Positions 34,393-45,903 of a stretch of DNA of 64,000 nucleotides are shown here, one piece after another. The DNA comes from Ignelater luminosus (Eukaryota > Arthropoda > Insecta > Coleoptera > Elateridae). Numbering within the stretch: position 1 is the stretch's first letter; each line of letters begins with the position of its first letter. A model generated the notes under the pieces. The model made no database searches. It was not told where the DNA came from and worked only from the letters and a program-made list of their open reading frames with translations. Both the position numbers and the translations under genes were made by a program. The stretch is from NCBI GenBank assembly GCA_011009095.1, contig VTPC01005555.1:16887-80886 (forward strand). The letters run 5' to 3'.

Positions 34393-36728
34393 ACACCGGT
34401 CAACACGATTTTTGGGTCTGGCTTCTGCATGTGAAATTCTGGTTTCTCGGACGCTAAAGCTAAAGGAAAAAATTATTTTTAGGATCAAAGTTTGCTTTTG
34501 TAGAAACTAGAGCAATTTTTCGAATTTTTGAAACAAATCACTGATTTGTTTATTTTTTTTTAATTTTATTTTAAATTGCGATTAGAAAAGTTTTTACTGA
34601 ACATCAAAGTCTTTTTAATTGAATATTTGTGATAAATAATAACATATAAATATAAAATAACTAAAAATTAGGTTTAAAAATGAATATTTTTCGTATGTTT
34701 GTAAGGGCTGCCTCGTATTAAACTCCAAATGTAATCTCCCATCATATTCTCGTTGTACTGCCCTTAGTAACGTCGTTCAAAGTCTATCACATCCTGGTGA
34801 AAACATTCTCCTTGTTCCTCTGAGTAGGCACCCATATTATCTTTAAATTCGTCCAGGTGAGAATGTAGCATATGAAGTTTATGGGACATTCTGCAGCCCA
34901 TAATTTTAAAACTTTTAAGCATAGTTTCAATCAATTCTTTATAATTGTCAGCTCTGTTGTTTCCAAGAAAACCATCGACTACTGCTTTAAGACTCTCCCA
35001 GGCTCGTTTTTCACGAACATTGAGAAATTCTGTGAAGTCATCACTCTTCATTAGTTGTTTTATTTCTGGACCAACGAAAATACCCGCTTTGACTTTAGCG
35101 TCAGATAATTTGGGAAAAAATCCCTTTAAATATTCGAAAGCTTTAGAATTTGGATCCAGAGCTTTTACAAATTGTTTCATTAGGCCTAATTTTATATGTA
35201 ACAGCGGCATCAATACATTCTTAGGCTCTACAACTGGTTCCGACTTTACATTATGTTTTCCGATCTGAAATTCGGCTCGATTAGGCCATATATGCCGTTG
35301 GTAATGTACTGAATCTGCTCTGCTGTCCCACAGGCAAAGGTGACAAGGATATTTAGTATAACCGCCTTGCATTCCCATCAAAAAGCCAACCATTTTAAAA
35401 TCGCTCTTTACTGGCCAATTGTATTCTGTATATTTTAACTTTTCAAGTATCATCTTCACACTATCATAACTTTCCTTGAGCAATGCGGAATGTGCTAGGG
35501 GAAGACTCTGCAATTGGTTTCCGTTATGAAGAAGAACCGCTTTTAAGCTTTTTGAAGAGCTATCGATGAAAAGCCGCCAATCAGATGGTACGAATGGTAT
35601 TCCGATTTCTTCGAACAAATCAGTCAAGTTATTACAGTAACAAATACCGGCTTCTGTGGTGAATAAACATGAAAAAATTTTATGTCGCTCTCGTTGATCA
35701 ATTATTTTCACATCATCTTCAAGCAAATTCCATTGCTTTAATCGTGAACCTAAAACCTCTGCTTTGCTCTTGGGTAGGTTTAGGTCTCGTACTAAATCAT
35801 TGAATTCAGCTGAGCTTACGAAATGTGGTCCAAAACTCTGCGACTTTAACATGAATTCACTACCATCGGTGTTGGTTAGTGGTGCACTGGATTTTGTTGA
35901 ACATTGTGAAGATTGAACTGCGAGGTTATCTAATTTCGAACGTGATCGAATAGGAAAATTTTCATCATGAGGTATCGGAGATGACGTTGAAGGAAGATTA
36001 GGACAATAAATCTTTTCAGCATTTTCACCAGATCGACACTTACTTGGATTAACGATACACAAAATAACAGTCTTGCACATGATCACTAGGTTCCCTCCAA
36101 AGTCGTGGCACCGCAAACTTCATGTGTCGTTTTTCTCCTCGATACCAGGCTAGAAATGACAAAATAACAACTAGTGTAATTCAAATTTGCTCGACATTTG
36201 TAAAACTTTTATATTTCAGTTTTTTACCTTCCAATGTATTTTTGCAACTAACGCAGGCAAAGTGAGGTACCCAATTTTTATCTTGATTCCGGATTTTCAG
36301 GTTATAATAGGCTTCGTAAGCTTCGCAAAGTTTCAAATTTGTTGCCAAAGCAAATTTCTTACTCCTTACTTTAATAAATTCACCACAAATAAAACAGAAT
36401 GAATCAACATCCTGTTTACACTGTCTTGATGCCATTTTCTAATTTAGTAATAAACAAAGGCGGTTATTACAGCTGTGATAGACAAGCAAACACTCACTAA
36501 TGGGCCCTTGACAAATAATATTCAATTTACTATCGGGTTATTAAAAGTGCTGCCATCTGTTGCTCATACAATCAATTAAAATCTTTAAACCTTAATTATC
36601 GGCATAAATTAGACAAAAGCAAACTTTAAAAGCTAAATTTGGAAATTTAAGTGTTTTTCGGTGTCTAGAATCAGAATTTAAGCATTAGAACAGAAACCCA
36701 AAAAAAAATTTTTTTTGTTGACTTGTGT
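34393..36728 (-). mobile_element. Nested element with TIRs, carrying an uncharacterised recurrent gene
   Basis: The left end reads ACACCGGTCAACACGATTTT and the complement of the right end ACACAAGTCAACAAAA. Further in, both show TTTTTGGG plus TTCTG and an AAATTCTG block, so the ends are diverged inverted repeats. Between them lies one two-part gene on the complement. No certain target duplication is visible (left flank ends AATAAATA, right flank starts AATGTTTT). It sits inside the Tigger-type element. Confidence 0.5.
34677..36435 (-). pseudogene. Recurrent uncharacterised element-encoded protein (CxxCG finger, FHQD end)
   Basis: The N-terminal part (36435-36181) has a zinc-binding pattern DSFCFICGEF ... 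HFACVSCKNTLEG. After a gap it continues with MKFAVPRLWREPSDHVQDCY. A frameshift near 36080 leads into the long frame 36116-34764. Its landmarks are YCPNLPSTSSPIPHD, RLFIDSSSKSLKAVLLHNGN, GMQGGYTKYPCHLCLWDSRA, LLHIKLGLMKQFVKALD, FLGNNRADNYKELI, and GAYSEEQGECFHQDVIDFER. A stop at 34764 replaces a Gln; the reading resumes as GQYNENMMGDYIWSLIR to about 34677. I know this as a multi-copy family in insect and cnidarian genomes without an assigned function. The HxD-type and FHQD motifs suggest a nuclease-like transposase, but that is inference. This copy is broken. Confidence 0.7.
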
Positions 36729-36766
36729 AATGTTTTCATTTATTTAATGACACAAATAAATTTATC

Positions 36767-38593
36767 TTACATTGTAAGCACTAAAATCAACTGGAAAGGT
36801 AAGGCGGGATTGTTTCGAGCCGATTCTGAAATTATCGGTGGCTGTAACTTAAGCACTATGTCTTCATTTTCCACTGCATAGACTTCAGATGATTCTTGGA
36901 GCAAGAATTTATTTGAAAATGCATTTTTCTTTAGGTATTTAACACCAATTTCATTACTATCTTTTGAAACTACTTTGGCCACATAGTAGCTGATAGATTT
37001 TTGCCCAAAAATTTTATCAAAATAAAATCTCCCTTGTTAATAAGCTCAAATTGGTTCTCTAGTTTCTATGCTTCTATTTCTTCTGATAAACTAAAATCAT
37101 CATTCGAATTTCTTGATATGTTTAGCTCGCTTGAATGCCTTGATGTAGAAAAATCATCTAGATAAAGACCTTTTTTCAAAAAAAACCTGTTTTTTAACAA
37201 CTGCAGCTTTATTATTTTTTACATTTGGCTGATTCTACTCCTGTTCGAAAGTGTCAGTTAAAATACGCGATCTTCGTCTTTGCCTATCCTTTTGAAACGG
37301 TTTTCTAGCCTGAGATTTAGGAAACGGTTTTAAGATCTCCGAAGAGATAATACTTGAAATTGTCGTTGTGTCAGGCCTACTTGAAGATGCTGGTGATGAT
37401 AATACATCACTTGATGTATTTGATGCGTCTGGTAAAGGACGATCAGTAATGTACGGCAAAAACTCATGATCTTCAACAAGTCCTGTTACTTTCAAATCAC
37501 TGATTATATTGTTTGGTGTAAAACTCAAAGATATGCATGTCCTACCATTTCAGCAACTTCATATATGCTTAAAGATTTTTCACTGTTACCAGGCGTTAAC
37601 GTCCATTGATTTACAACCAAATACCGTCCTATCTAAAGGCTGCATCTTACGACTCATATGGGAATGAAAGATAAATTATATAATTCCTACTTCTTTGCAT
37701 CTGGCAATAACAGGTATGGATACATGGTTATCATGGTTACCCATTATCAGTATAATTGGGTCATCAACTGTTAGCAAGCAAACCTTAAAAATAATACTTC
37801 ATTAGACCACCCTGAAGAAGCTTTCGCCCCTATGGCTCCAGGCGGCGCTCCTTTCATCATAAAGTCTTTAAAATTAACACGGAGAAATATGAGCATAGGA
37901 GGATTGCTGTTTGCAGTGGCGCTTATTGCAGCAATCATCGCCACATTCACTCCTCTTTCACCAGAAGTCATGCTACCAATCTGCTTTATACCTTTTGGAG
38001 CAAACACCTTTGGCAGATTATGGACTGTAGTTACTCTTGTTTCGTCACAGTTCCATATAAATCCTTCTGCAAAGTCTTTTCTTTTTAAAATTTTTTTATA
38101 ATTTTCGAAGAACATTTCTATTGTCGCTTTATTCAAACCTGTAGAACGTGCAAGGCTTGTGGCCTCTGGTTTGTGCAAGGATAATTCTTTATCATAAGTT
38201 TTACGAAAACCTCTCAACCACGACTTTCCAGCTTTCTTGTTTGTTTTCCATTTATCTGGGTATTTTTTATTATTAGCTTTGGCATACTGGTATGCTAATA
38301 TTCTAACTTCAGACAATGTCAAACCGTAGTGTAATCGTGCAGCTTGTTTTAAGTGAGAAACTAAAAGAGAAAGAAAGAAAACTTTATGTATATCATAAGA
38401 TACACTATATTCAAAATTTTCTCGATTTGAGTCTTTATACTTTTTAACATATCTCATTAATCTAGCTCTTGAAATGTTGTGCACTGTAGCCGCTTCTCGA
38501 AACGACAAATTATTTTGCAGGAAATCGGCAACCGCAGCTTCAAATGCATTTTTGTTGATAGGTGGTCTTTAGTCCTAGTTTACTTCGGGGCAT
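36767..38593 (-). pseudogene. pogo/Tigger transposase, decayed
   Basis: The DDE transposase is read on the complement. The probable start MPRSKLGLKT at 38593 needs a frameshift to join AFEAAVADFLQNNLSFREAA. A psq-type helix-turn-helix (VHNISRARLMRYVKKYK) follows, then the CENP-B-like DNA-binding part (KWKTNKKAGKSWLRGF). The catalytic domain runs EGFIWNCDETRV, SGERGVNVAMIAAISATANS and PPMLIF. After 37771 the frame breaks but DNHVS and MSRKMQPLD-like motifs remain. The C-terminal part is readable at 37528-37235 (FLPYITDRPLPDA, RRRSRILTDT) and 36982-36767 (KVVSKDSNEIGVKYLKK, EDIVLKLQPP), as in Tigger proteins. Several indels mean it is inactive. Confidence 0.85.
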
Positions 38594-39172
38594 GCTTTCT
38601 CAAAATTAAAAATAAGAAAACGTATTTTATTGTTTTAATATTTCTAATTTGTCATTTTATTAATAGGAGTAAGTAGGTACAAACGTGTAGGTATAATTTT
38701 TATTGTATAGCATTGTACCTTGGACCAAAACTGTGATGTACTTTGAGCCGGCTCAATGTACATCACTATGCTGTTGATCAAGGTACAGCACCAAGCATAA
38801 CGGAAAATAGTCGGCAATCAATATTTTTAGGTTATAACCTCACTTTGTTTCATGGGATGTTTCCATAGACAGTACCATATTATTTGTTATGCAATATTTA
38901 AAATTGTTAGTAAAACTATATTTAGCTTAAAATAAAATGTCAACTTACCACTAAAATATTTACTATCAGCCATTAAAAACTTTCACAATGAAAAAAATTC
39001 GCGGAAACTAAAAGTTCTGCTACTATACAAACCTATAGCGCCATCTACTGGGAATTGCTTAACTGACACGTATTTTTGCTAGATTCCAATCAAGAAAGGA
39101 GGGTAAATTTAAATGTGGCTCAAGCTACAGACCTGCCCAAGATACAGCACTTTCCCAAGTACACAAATATTA

Positions 39173-40621
39173 TTACTTAAGATTTTTATGCAACTTAAAG
39201 CAGTATTGCCCAGCCCACATCACAAATCTGGCAAAAAGTTGTAGTTCTTTGTTCTTTTCCCATTTGTGAACAGCGAGCACAAAATTGTCGCTTTGAAACT
39301 CCAGCTTGACCTTTTTTGATGATCTACCCATGCTTTTACTTTCGTAATATTGTTTCTTTATATCACCCAATTGTTCACTACCGTAATTATTAGCAGTCGG
39401 TAAAATATCTTTTTCCACCACTGGCACGACTTTCGATCCATATCATACACTTCGTTCATCTAATTTGCAAGATCTACCCATTCCATAATTTCGTTGTATA
39501 AGGCAATTGCTGCAGGACAATAAACAACTATTTTAGATCCAGTCTTTTTTGTTCGGTTTACATGGGTTACATCAGCACTATAACAGTTGTTCAACAAAAT
39601 AACTTGTTTGGTACCTTGCCATTTAGTTGCTACAATCTTGCTCTGATTAGTCAAGAATTCGCATGATCCTGTGTTCATTTTTGTTTCTTTTTAGAAAATT
39701 TCTTAGACATATTTTTCGTGTGAGAATTGCTGTACTAACAGCTGGATATTAAATAGTGTCGATTAAATTTACGTAAGCCAAAAATTCCATTTCTTATCGT
39801 TTCAGATAGAGTTTTTATCAATCTTTCACCCAAAGTACCTGTAGCCTCAATCTCTTCTTTACCACAATAAATGTTTTTATCATATGTGTAACCCGTTTTG
39901 GCATTGCATCTGCACCATAGTTTTATGCTTTTTTCCACACGCTCTAGTATTTCAAAAAAGATCGCTCTTTAAACTTTGCCGTACTCATCAATACTCTGCT
40001 TAGTACTGCCAGATCAATATTTCAACAATACGACAGCAATTTTTCTACGAGGTATATTTTGCTGTAGATTTTTGGTTTTTTTTCGGATTGTTGAAATATA
40101 ACTTAGATGAGGAACAAACACCTTTTTTGGACAAAGCAGAGCTAATAACTTTGTTTCCCAAAGATGGATGCGAAAACCAATAGTGCCTAAGCTTGGGAAC
40201 TTTGTTGTAACATATTACCAAAGAACAACCTACCAATGTCATTGTTTTACCAGCATTAGTAAGCGCTTCAGATTTACTTTTATTACGGTTACAAGTTTTT
40301 ATGCGCTGATTTGTACAATCCACATAAAAGTGAACAAACTACGAAGAAATAATTTAGAGAAAATTTCTAAAGGAGACGAAGTTCCCTTGATCGATTCATC
40401 AATTACATATGACATCTCAGAAGGAATAGTTAATCGAGGTTCATAATTTCTGTGACTAATGGCCTTATTACAGAATGTTGTTTTTTATTTTCGGCAACAA
40501 TGGCCTTTTTATTTTTGTTTATACCTTCTTGACTGTCACCAGTACTTTCATCATCAGGAATTTCACTGGTACCATCAGAACTTATATAAGACTTATCAGA
40601 CGATTTATCAGTGCAGTGCAT
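39173..40621 (-). pseudogene. piggyBac-type transposase, decayed (second lineage)
   Basis: On the complement, an acidic N-terminus (DESTGDSQEGINKNKK, 40621-40430) is followed by decayed N-terminal sequence. IKLWCRCNAKTGYTYDKNIY at 39938-39870 is equivalent to the WGIKLWxLCDSKTGYVLDFxIY motif. NQSKIVATKWQGTKQVILLN and ALYNEIMEWVDLAN at 39660-39465 are equivalent to the VxxxKWKDKKxVxxxS and YNxxMGGVDLxDQ motifs. After a TAG in place of Gln, the line reads MNEVYDMDRKSCQWW. It diverges from the copy at 1232-2361, so it belongs to a different subfamily. Many stops occur. It begins about 20 bp beyond the Tigger element's right end. Confidence 0.75.
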
Positions 40622-40639
40622 CTGGACGTAATTGACATT

Positions 40640-41315
40640 TCCGGGATTTATAACGATAATACTAATAATAAGAAAGTAACAGTAAACCAGTGTAAATATG
40701 ACGGAAGACTACGTCCTAGTTCTGTCTATAAAACAATTAAAACCAAAGACAAAACAAATTTTTTTTTAAATATTATAAAAATGTTTAAACAAAGCTACAC
40801 TTTTGAGCAGGATACCTACTTTGTGAGACTTCGAGAGAGAATAAGATAACCTACGCCAAGAAGCGATTATTTTCAATGTCAGGATCATCTGTAGCAAAAG
40901 CCAATTCTTTCTTAAAAATGTCTAACACAGACGGAAAAACTAGAGATATAAAGCAGTTTTTTAAGATTGGTTAATTGTTTAGAAATGGACTATTTTTGGA
41001 GAGATAACAGTAATCGATTATTATAAATCAATGGCTGTTGGTGAGCTAATTTAATGGTAGGCCCAAACTGCTTGATTGGTTTAAATTGTTGAATTTATAA
41101 AGCAACTAACCAAACAAGCGGCTACCCTAAAGTTAGTACGCTGGCCGCTGCTACTTTGGATTCTACAACACTGAGAAAACATTAAGACAAAACAGCATTT
41201 ATGAAAAAACCAACATTTCAAAAAAAAATCGAAGTATATTGAATATCACGATCTTTTCTGTTTTCTTCGTCTTATAGCATATAAAATGTTGAAATTGTCA
41301 TTTGATCCTCTGGAT
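40640..41315. other. Intergenic, nothing firmly recognised
   Basis: A short + strand run at 40878-40972 reads MSGSSVAKANSF ... DIKQFFKIG and then stops. It is too short to assign. The remainder is AT-rich sequence. Confidence 0.3.
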
Positions 41316-41319
41316 TATT

Positions 41320-44153
41320 TTACTATGGAGGTAAAATTGGTCCCAATGAATTGGAATGATGAAGCAACCAGACAAAAGAAGTAGTGGCGTCTATAATTAA
41401 ATTTCTTGATATTTACTATAGTTTGGCAGAGATTAGCATAAGGCTTTAATGAAAAATGGGATGCAATTAAGTTTGGAATATAAAAAGTGACTGAAGAGGA
41501 GTTAGGATGCAAGCCTTGAATAACCCATAAGATATTGGACAAAATGGAAGAGCCAAAAAAGTATAAGAACATTAATAGTGAGGACGGAAGAAAAATGTAC
41601 AGAAAACTGAATTTAGAGTTGAGGTTGGAACCTGATAAAGCACGAAAGAAATGGCTAAAAGAGTAGTGCAAAGAAGTAGAAAAGCTTGTGAGGTTAGGGA
41701 GGCATAAAAAATAAAAGATATTTCATGGGACAGCAAATTAAAGAGCAGATATGAAAAGGAAATAGAAGATGAGCATTAATTCTTGTTAAAAGATAACATA
41801 TAAGTGTTGCAGAGTTGTAAAAAATACGTGCAAGATTTGTACATAACAAATAAGAAACCAGCTGAGATAGAGGTAGAGTTATCTTGGAGAATGTAATAAT
41901 TGATGCAGTAAAGGATATGAAAAATGATAAGGCTGCGGGCATTGATGGAATACCAGTGGGCTTGTTGAAGTGCTTACATTTGAGAGAGTTAAGTGCTTTT
42001 TGCAATGATATATACCAGAGTGGGGGAATGGACAAAGGAGTTTATAAGGACTGTGATGATACCACTGTCAACATTCCAGCGTCAAGTGTAAACAGATACG
42101 GTAGACCTGTAATCAAGCAGCGCGGTAATGCCCGGTACGGTGAAGAGTACCGAAGCCTTCAACTAGGGTCGTCTGCCACCATTCCGGACGGAAGAGCCAG
42201 ATTGTGGGCGTCTCCTTCCAACAACAACTGTAATCCTGCGTTAGGGTGGGCGTAGGGCCAGTGCCAAAATCCACACACCATTTTCTCAGCTCCTCCAGAC
42301 CGGTCTGCCTGGGGCGGGCAGACCGCGACCATTCCCTACTCCTTACAGGCTCTGAGCTTGGAGCTCCTCGGACCTGTACTCCAAACTTCGTGAAATTCCT
42401 GTACTAGCCGTTGCCGCCTGCGTTACCACCTTCCCCTTCCCCTTCCCATCCCTTTCCTTCCCAAATCCTTCCGCAGGGCGATCTGTGAGGGGTTGTACTT
42501 TTGAGAATAACCGTTTTCACCAGCATCCAAACATTTCCAATTATCAACGATCATTTCCCGCCTTCCGCTACTACTATCCAACCTAATCGTCGTGTCCGCT
42601 AATCACAATCATCCATTCCACATTCAACCCAATTAACCAAAGCCGCTGCGACGCCAACACCAACTCCAACCAATCTACAGCCAGCCATCATCACAAGAGC
42701 CTCCGCCATGCACCTCCCGCCGGAACGCCTACAAATGCAAGAATTTGACGAAACTCCTCACCTCAACTTTACTCAACAGATGAGAAGAACGTTCAGCATC
42801 CATAAACTTCAATTTACCAAGGCTGAAGAGAAGCCAGAAGGCTTCTATAGCCGCCACGTCTCGACGTGGCACTTTGATGATAAACAAAACAACAAACACT
42901 GTCAACGCAGAATGGCACAAAGGGGTGTAGGGAACACAGAAAGATAAGTCTAGTATTGATATTGTTATGAGTACTCAACTGGAGGCTGGTAAAAAAGATA
43001 GAGGAGACGATACCTAAGAAACAATTTAAATTTAGAAAAGGAATGGGAACGAGAGATGCAATTGGGGTACTAAGTACAATTGGAAAAAGATATGTAAAAA
43101 AAGGAAGAAAGCTGAGCATCTGCTTCGTAGGCTTAGAGAAAGCTTTTGATTGTGTACTATGGCAAGAGCTAATTTAAATACAGAAAGATAAAGAAGTAGA
43201 TTGGAGAGATAGAAAACTGATTAGAAATTTCTGTATAGAACAAGAAGTAGCCGTAAAGATTGCAGAAAATATGACGGATTAGCTCGAAATTGGTAAAGGA
43301 ACAAGACTAGACTGCTGTCTTTCTCCTACTTTCTTTAACATGTGTGTTGAAGAAATTTCCCAGAATGCTAGGAAAAAATGTTCGAATTAGAATTAGAGAA
43401 AGATGAATTGAATGCATCCGGTTTGCTGACGACAAGACCTAGTTTGCAGAAAGTACAGAAGAGTTGACAGAAATGTTAAAACAGCTTAAAAGGATAATAG
43501 GAAAGAACAAATTAAAGATAATTCGTAAGAAAGACAAAGTAATGCGAATAGGGAAAGATGAAAACATGAACGTTTACGTCAAGGAAGAAAAGTTAGAGCA
43601 GTTAACGAGATACATATAAGTATCTAAAAACAGAAATTACAGGCAACTGGAGAAGTTTTGATGTGATAAAGGTAAAAACTGGTATGGCGAAACAGGCACA
43701 CAGGAAGATAAGCAAAATCTTGAAAAGTAATTTGGAGTTGGGGCTGAGGAAAAAAATAGCAAAACGGTTTGTATGGAACGTCATGTTGTACGGGTGTGAG
43801 ACATGAACCATGATGAAGAAGAATACAAAAAGAGTACAAGCGCTGGAGATGTAGGAAAATGCTAAACATCAAGCGGGAGGATAGAGTTAGGAATGAGGAA
43901 GTTCTGAGAAGATTTGAAGAGCAAAGGTCAATGTTGAAAACAATCAACATAAGGAAAAAAATTGGTTAGAACATGTCTTAAGAAAAGATGGTTAATTAGA
44001 GATGTGTTGAAAGTGAGTGAGAAAGGAAGAGGTAGCAAGGGAAAAAGAAGGACAAAAATGGTGAATGATGTGAAGAGTAGACAGAGTTATAGTGAGATGA
44101 AAAGGTTGGCCCAGAATAGAGAAAAGTGGAAAGAATGCACGAGACCTGAATAG
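41320..44153 (+). pseudogene. LINE reverse transcriptase, interrupted by a retroposon
   Basis: This is the endonuclease-RT polyprotein of a non-LTR element on the + strand. 41570-41690 reads NSEDGRKMYRKLNLELRLEP and KARKKWLKE. 41890-42066 reads VKDMKNDKAAGIDGIPVGLL and EWTKEFIRTVMIPL. The frame resumes after the insert as NGTKGCREHRKISLVLI (42908 on), KQFKFRKGMGTRDAIGVL, FVGLEKAFDCV, and near 43610-43800 KTGMAKQAHRKISKIL plus NVMLYGCET. The C-terminal basic tail ends about 44153. Numerous stops and frameshifts are present. The insert at 42073-42906 is treated separately. Confidence 0.85.
42073..42906 (+). mobile_element. GC-rich retroposon inserted in the LINE, 10-bp target duplication
   Basis: CACTGTCAAC occurs at 42063-42072 and again at 42897-42906. 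Removing the 834 bp between rejoins the LINE reading frame exactly, so this is a target-site duplication. The insert is much richer in G+C than its surroundings. Near its 3' end is a perfect hairpin, GCCACGT-CTCG-ACGTGGC (42853-42870), followed by an A-rich tail AAACAAAACAACAAA. This layout fits target-primed reverse transcription. An open frame at 42708-42947 starts MHLPPERLQMQEFDETPHLN but crosses the insert end, so it is not a self-contained gene. It is probably a SINE-like or 5'-deleted LINE derivative; the family is not recognised. Confidence 0.8.
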
Positions 44154-44159
44154 TTAGAA

Positions 44160-45215
44160 TAACTATAACTATAGTTATGAATTTTTGTTTTCAGTTTACA
44201 TCTTTGCAGATATTCCTCAAACATCTAGTCTTCTGAACGTAGTGCTGTTCTTGACATTTCTAGTTTTTGACTCGTTCGTCATAGCTGGTAGGTTTCTTCG
44301 AAATGAACCTCGAGCAATTTCAGTTCAATGATTGCAGTTGAAGATTGTTTTACTATTCATTTTCTTTGCCTTATTTATCGAATGCCATTAACAGCAGCTT
44401 TTCTGCTTATTCGTTTTTTTTAGATGTCCTTACTTATTGCTGGTAGTTCGGGTTTGTTTTATTTATCTTTTTGCGTATTCCATGGTATACTTTTATTTTT
44501 TCCCTTGCTTTACTCTTTAGTTTGCAGTAACGCCACAGTTACAATACAGCGTGTGTTACGAAAGAAAAATTCGAGCGGAAAAACTCTTTTATCATTGGTA
44601 ATCTTTAGGACTCTCACATGCTTTGTATCCGACTACAAAAGACTAGAAAAGAGAAACTTTCTGCAACGAAAAGCCTCTAGAATCTTGGACATTTTCTTAT
44701 GTTATTTAATTTTGTCAAAAGCTAAAAATTTGTCTGTGTATTTTTCGACTCCCTAAGGAAATCATATTACATAACAATAAGAAGATCTGTCTGCCCGGGC
44801 ATGGTTCTAATTTCATTATTTTGTTTGCGATTATACCGTCTTTTACTTCCAAAAATTTATTGAGGGTGCATAAAAAACCTTTAAGGAATTTTTAGAGCTT
44901 ATTGTTTGCTATCACTGTTGCAACAGAATTGTCGTTGTAATCAGACAACACAAATATTTGATTATAAAGTCTATCTAGGATTAAATACAGTATAGATATA
45001 TCTTTACGTTTATTTAAAAATCTTAATTATGATCAATGTCAATATTAATTAGAAAAAGCTTTTGCATTTTATACCTAAATCAGCAATATTTATCGATTTT
45101 AATATTTTTAAATTTCTGTATCCTATAATATTTTCTATTTAAAAAGAAATTTTGATAAATTTTAAATTTTATACAATTTAAAAAATTATTTTTCAGGTTT
45201 TTTAATTTTTCTTCA
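44160..45215. other. Intergenic, nothing firmly recognised
   Basis: A + strand frame at 44424-44756 has a hydrophobic start (MSLLIAGSSGLFYLSFCVFH) but lacks family resemblance, promoter or splice context, and is probably chance. From 44980 the sequence is extremely AT-rich. Confidence 0.3.
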
Positions 45216-45218
45216 ATC

Positions 45219-45376
45219 TAATCGCACCGAGCGGTTTTATGATTTTATAAAGAAAAGCTTTTTGACTTTAGAATTTGTGGTGCGATATGCAAGGTTGGAC
45301 GATTTGGTACTCAATAGCATTTTAGTCTTTTAAATTCGTTCAACACAGTAGGGTGTTCATTAATACAAGATTAAAT
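45219..45376 (+). promoter_or_regulatory. Conserved upstream block of family member 4
   Basis: The block starts TAATCGCACC and contains TTTATAAAGAAAAGC and AGAATTTGTGGTGCGATA. It ends with TCTTTTAAATTCGTTCAACA, CAGTAGGGT and an AT-rich run into ATG. It matches member 3 closely and member 1 well. TATAAAG at about 45247 is a TATA candidate. Confidence 0.65.
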
Positions 45377-45750
45377 ATGTGTCTTTTACAAAAGGGTGTT
45401 GTTCTTCTAATAAAATATACAGTTAGCCCACCGCTAGTCGTAGTCAAACATTCTATGTTGTGGATGTGCTTGATAATAAATTATACGAATACATGTTTTG
45501 GTACAGTGGTAGAACCATTTGCTGTTGGTATGTCATCCGGAGGTCGTTTCCAATATCGTGTGCCAAATCTTGATGAATTTACATTTGCTTCAAAGAAAAA
45601 GGTACACAGGAAATTACATTATTTTACTATATCCAAAACTATACAGCGTTTGAAAATTTTTCAGCAACAGTAAATTAACAAATATCTTTTGTTTTGTTAC
45701 AGAATGAAAACAGGAAACGTCGCCGTTTTTCTGAAAGTGATGGTCACTAG
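45377..45750 (+). CDS. Small hydrophobic protein, two-exon family member 4
   Basis: Exon 1 (45377-45601, 75 codons) starts MCLLQKGVVLLIKYTVSPPL. It carries HSMLWMCLIINYTNTCFGTV then VEPFAVGMSSGG, and ends FASKKK. The donor AAG|GTACAC is in phase 0. The intron is 101 bp, ending TTTGTTTTGTTACAG. Exon 2 (45703-45750, 48 nt) adds NENRKRRRFSESDGH. Total 90 residues. An upstream in-frame ATG at 45353 exists, but alignment with member 3 favours 45377. There may be one membrane helix over residues about 6-40; the tail is strongly basic then acidic. Member 4 shares core, intron position and phase, exon-2 length, upstream block and 3' motif with member 3. Function is unknown. Confidence 0.7.
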
Positions 45751-45903
45751 TTCAAAATTGGTTAATTGTTTTTTTAACCTGGTTTGTATGATGTAATTTA
45801 TAATGAATGTAAAATTGTTTATTATTTTAATAAAAGAATATTCATCAAACAGAGTAATAAATTAAATAATAATACTATAAGCTATAATATTTGTATTTCT
45901 AAC

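Larger units (their letters stand above)
34145..39154 (-). mobile_element. pogo/Tigger-type element, split by a nested insertion
   Basis: Imperfect terminal inverted repeats lie at 34145-34164 (AAAAGTGCTATACCTTGACC) and 39135-39154 (complement GAAAGTGCTGTATCTTGGGC), 15 of 20 matching. Both ends hold several subterminal copies of a GGCTCAAGGTACAG-like unit (34314, 34340 inverted, 34370 inverted; 38708, 38745, 38780, 39118). The transposase gene lies on the complement at the right. A different element occupies 34393-36728, so the left end is separated from its gene. About 2.7 kb belongs to the Tigger itself. Confidence 0.65.

Noticed and set aside
41694-42035. Complement frames across the LINE at 41315-42035
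   Set aside because: Shadows of the + strand reverse transcriptase, which has the recognisable motifs.
44424-44756. 110-codon hydrophobic + strand frame
   Set aside because: No family resemblance, no TATA or upstream block like the neighbouring genes, and composition expected of chance frames in T-rich DNA.
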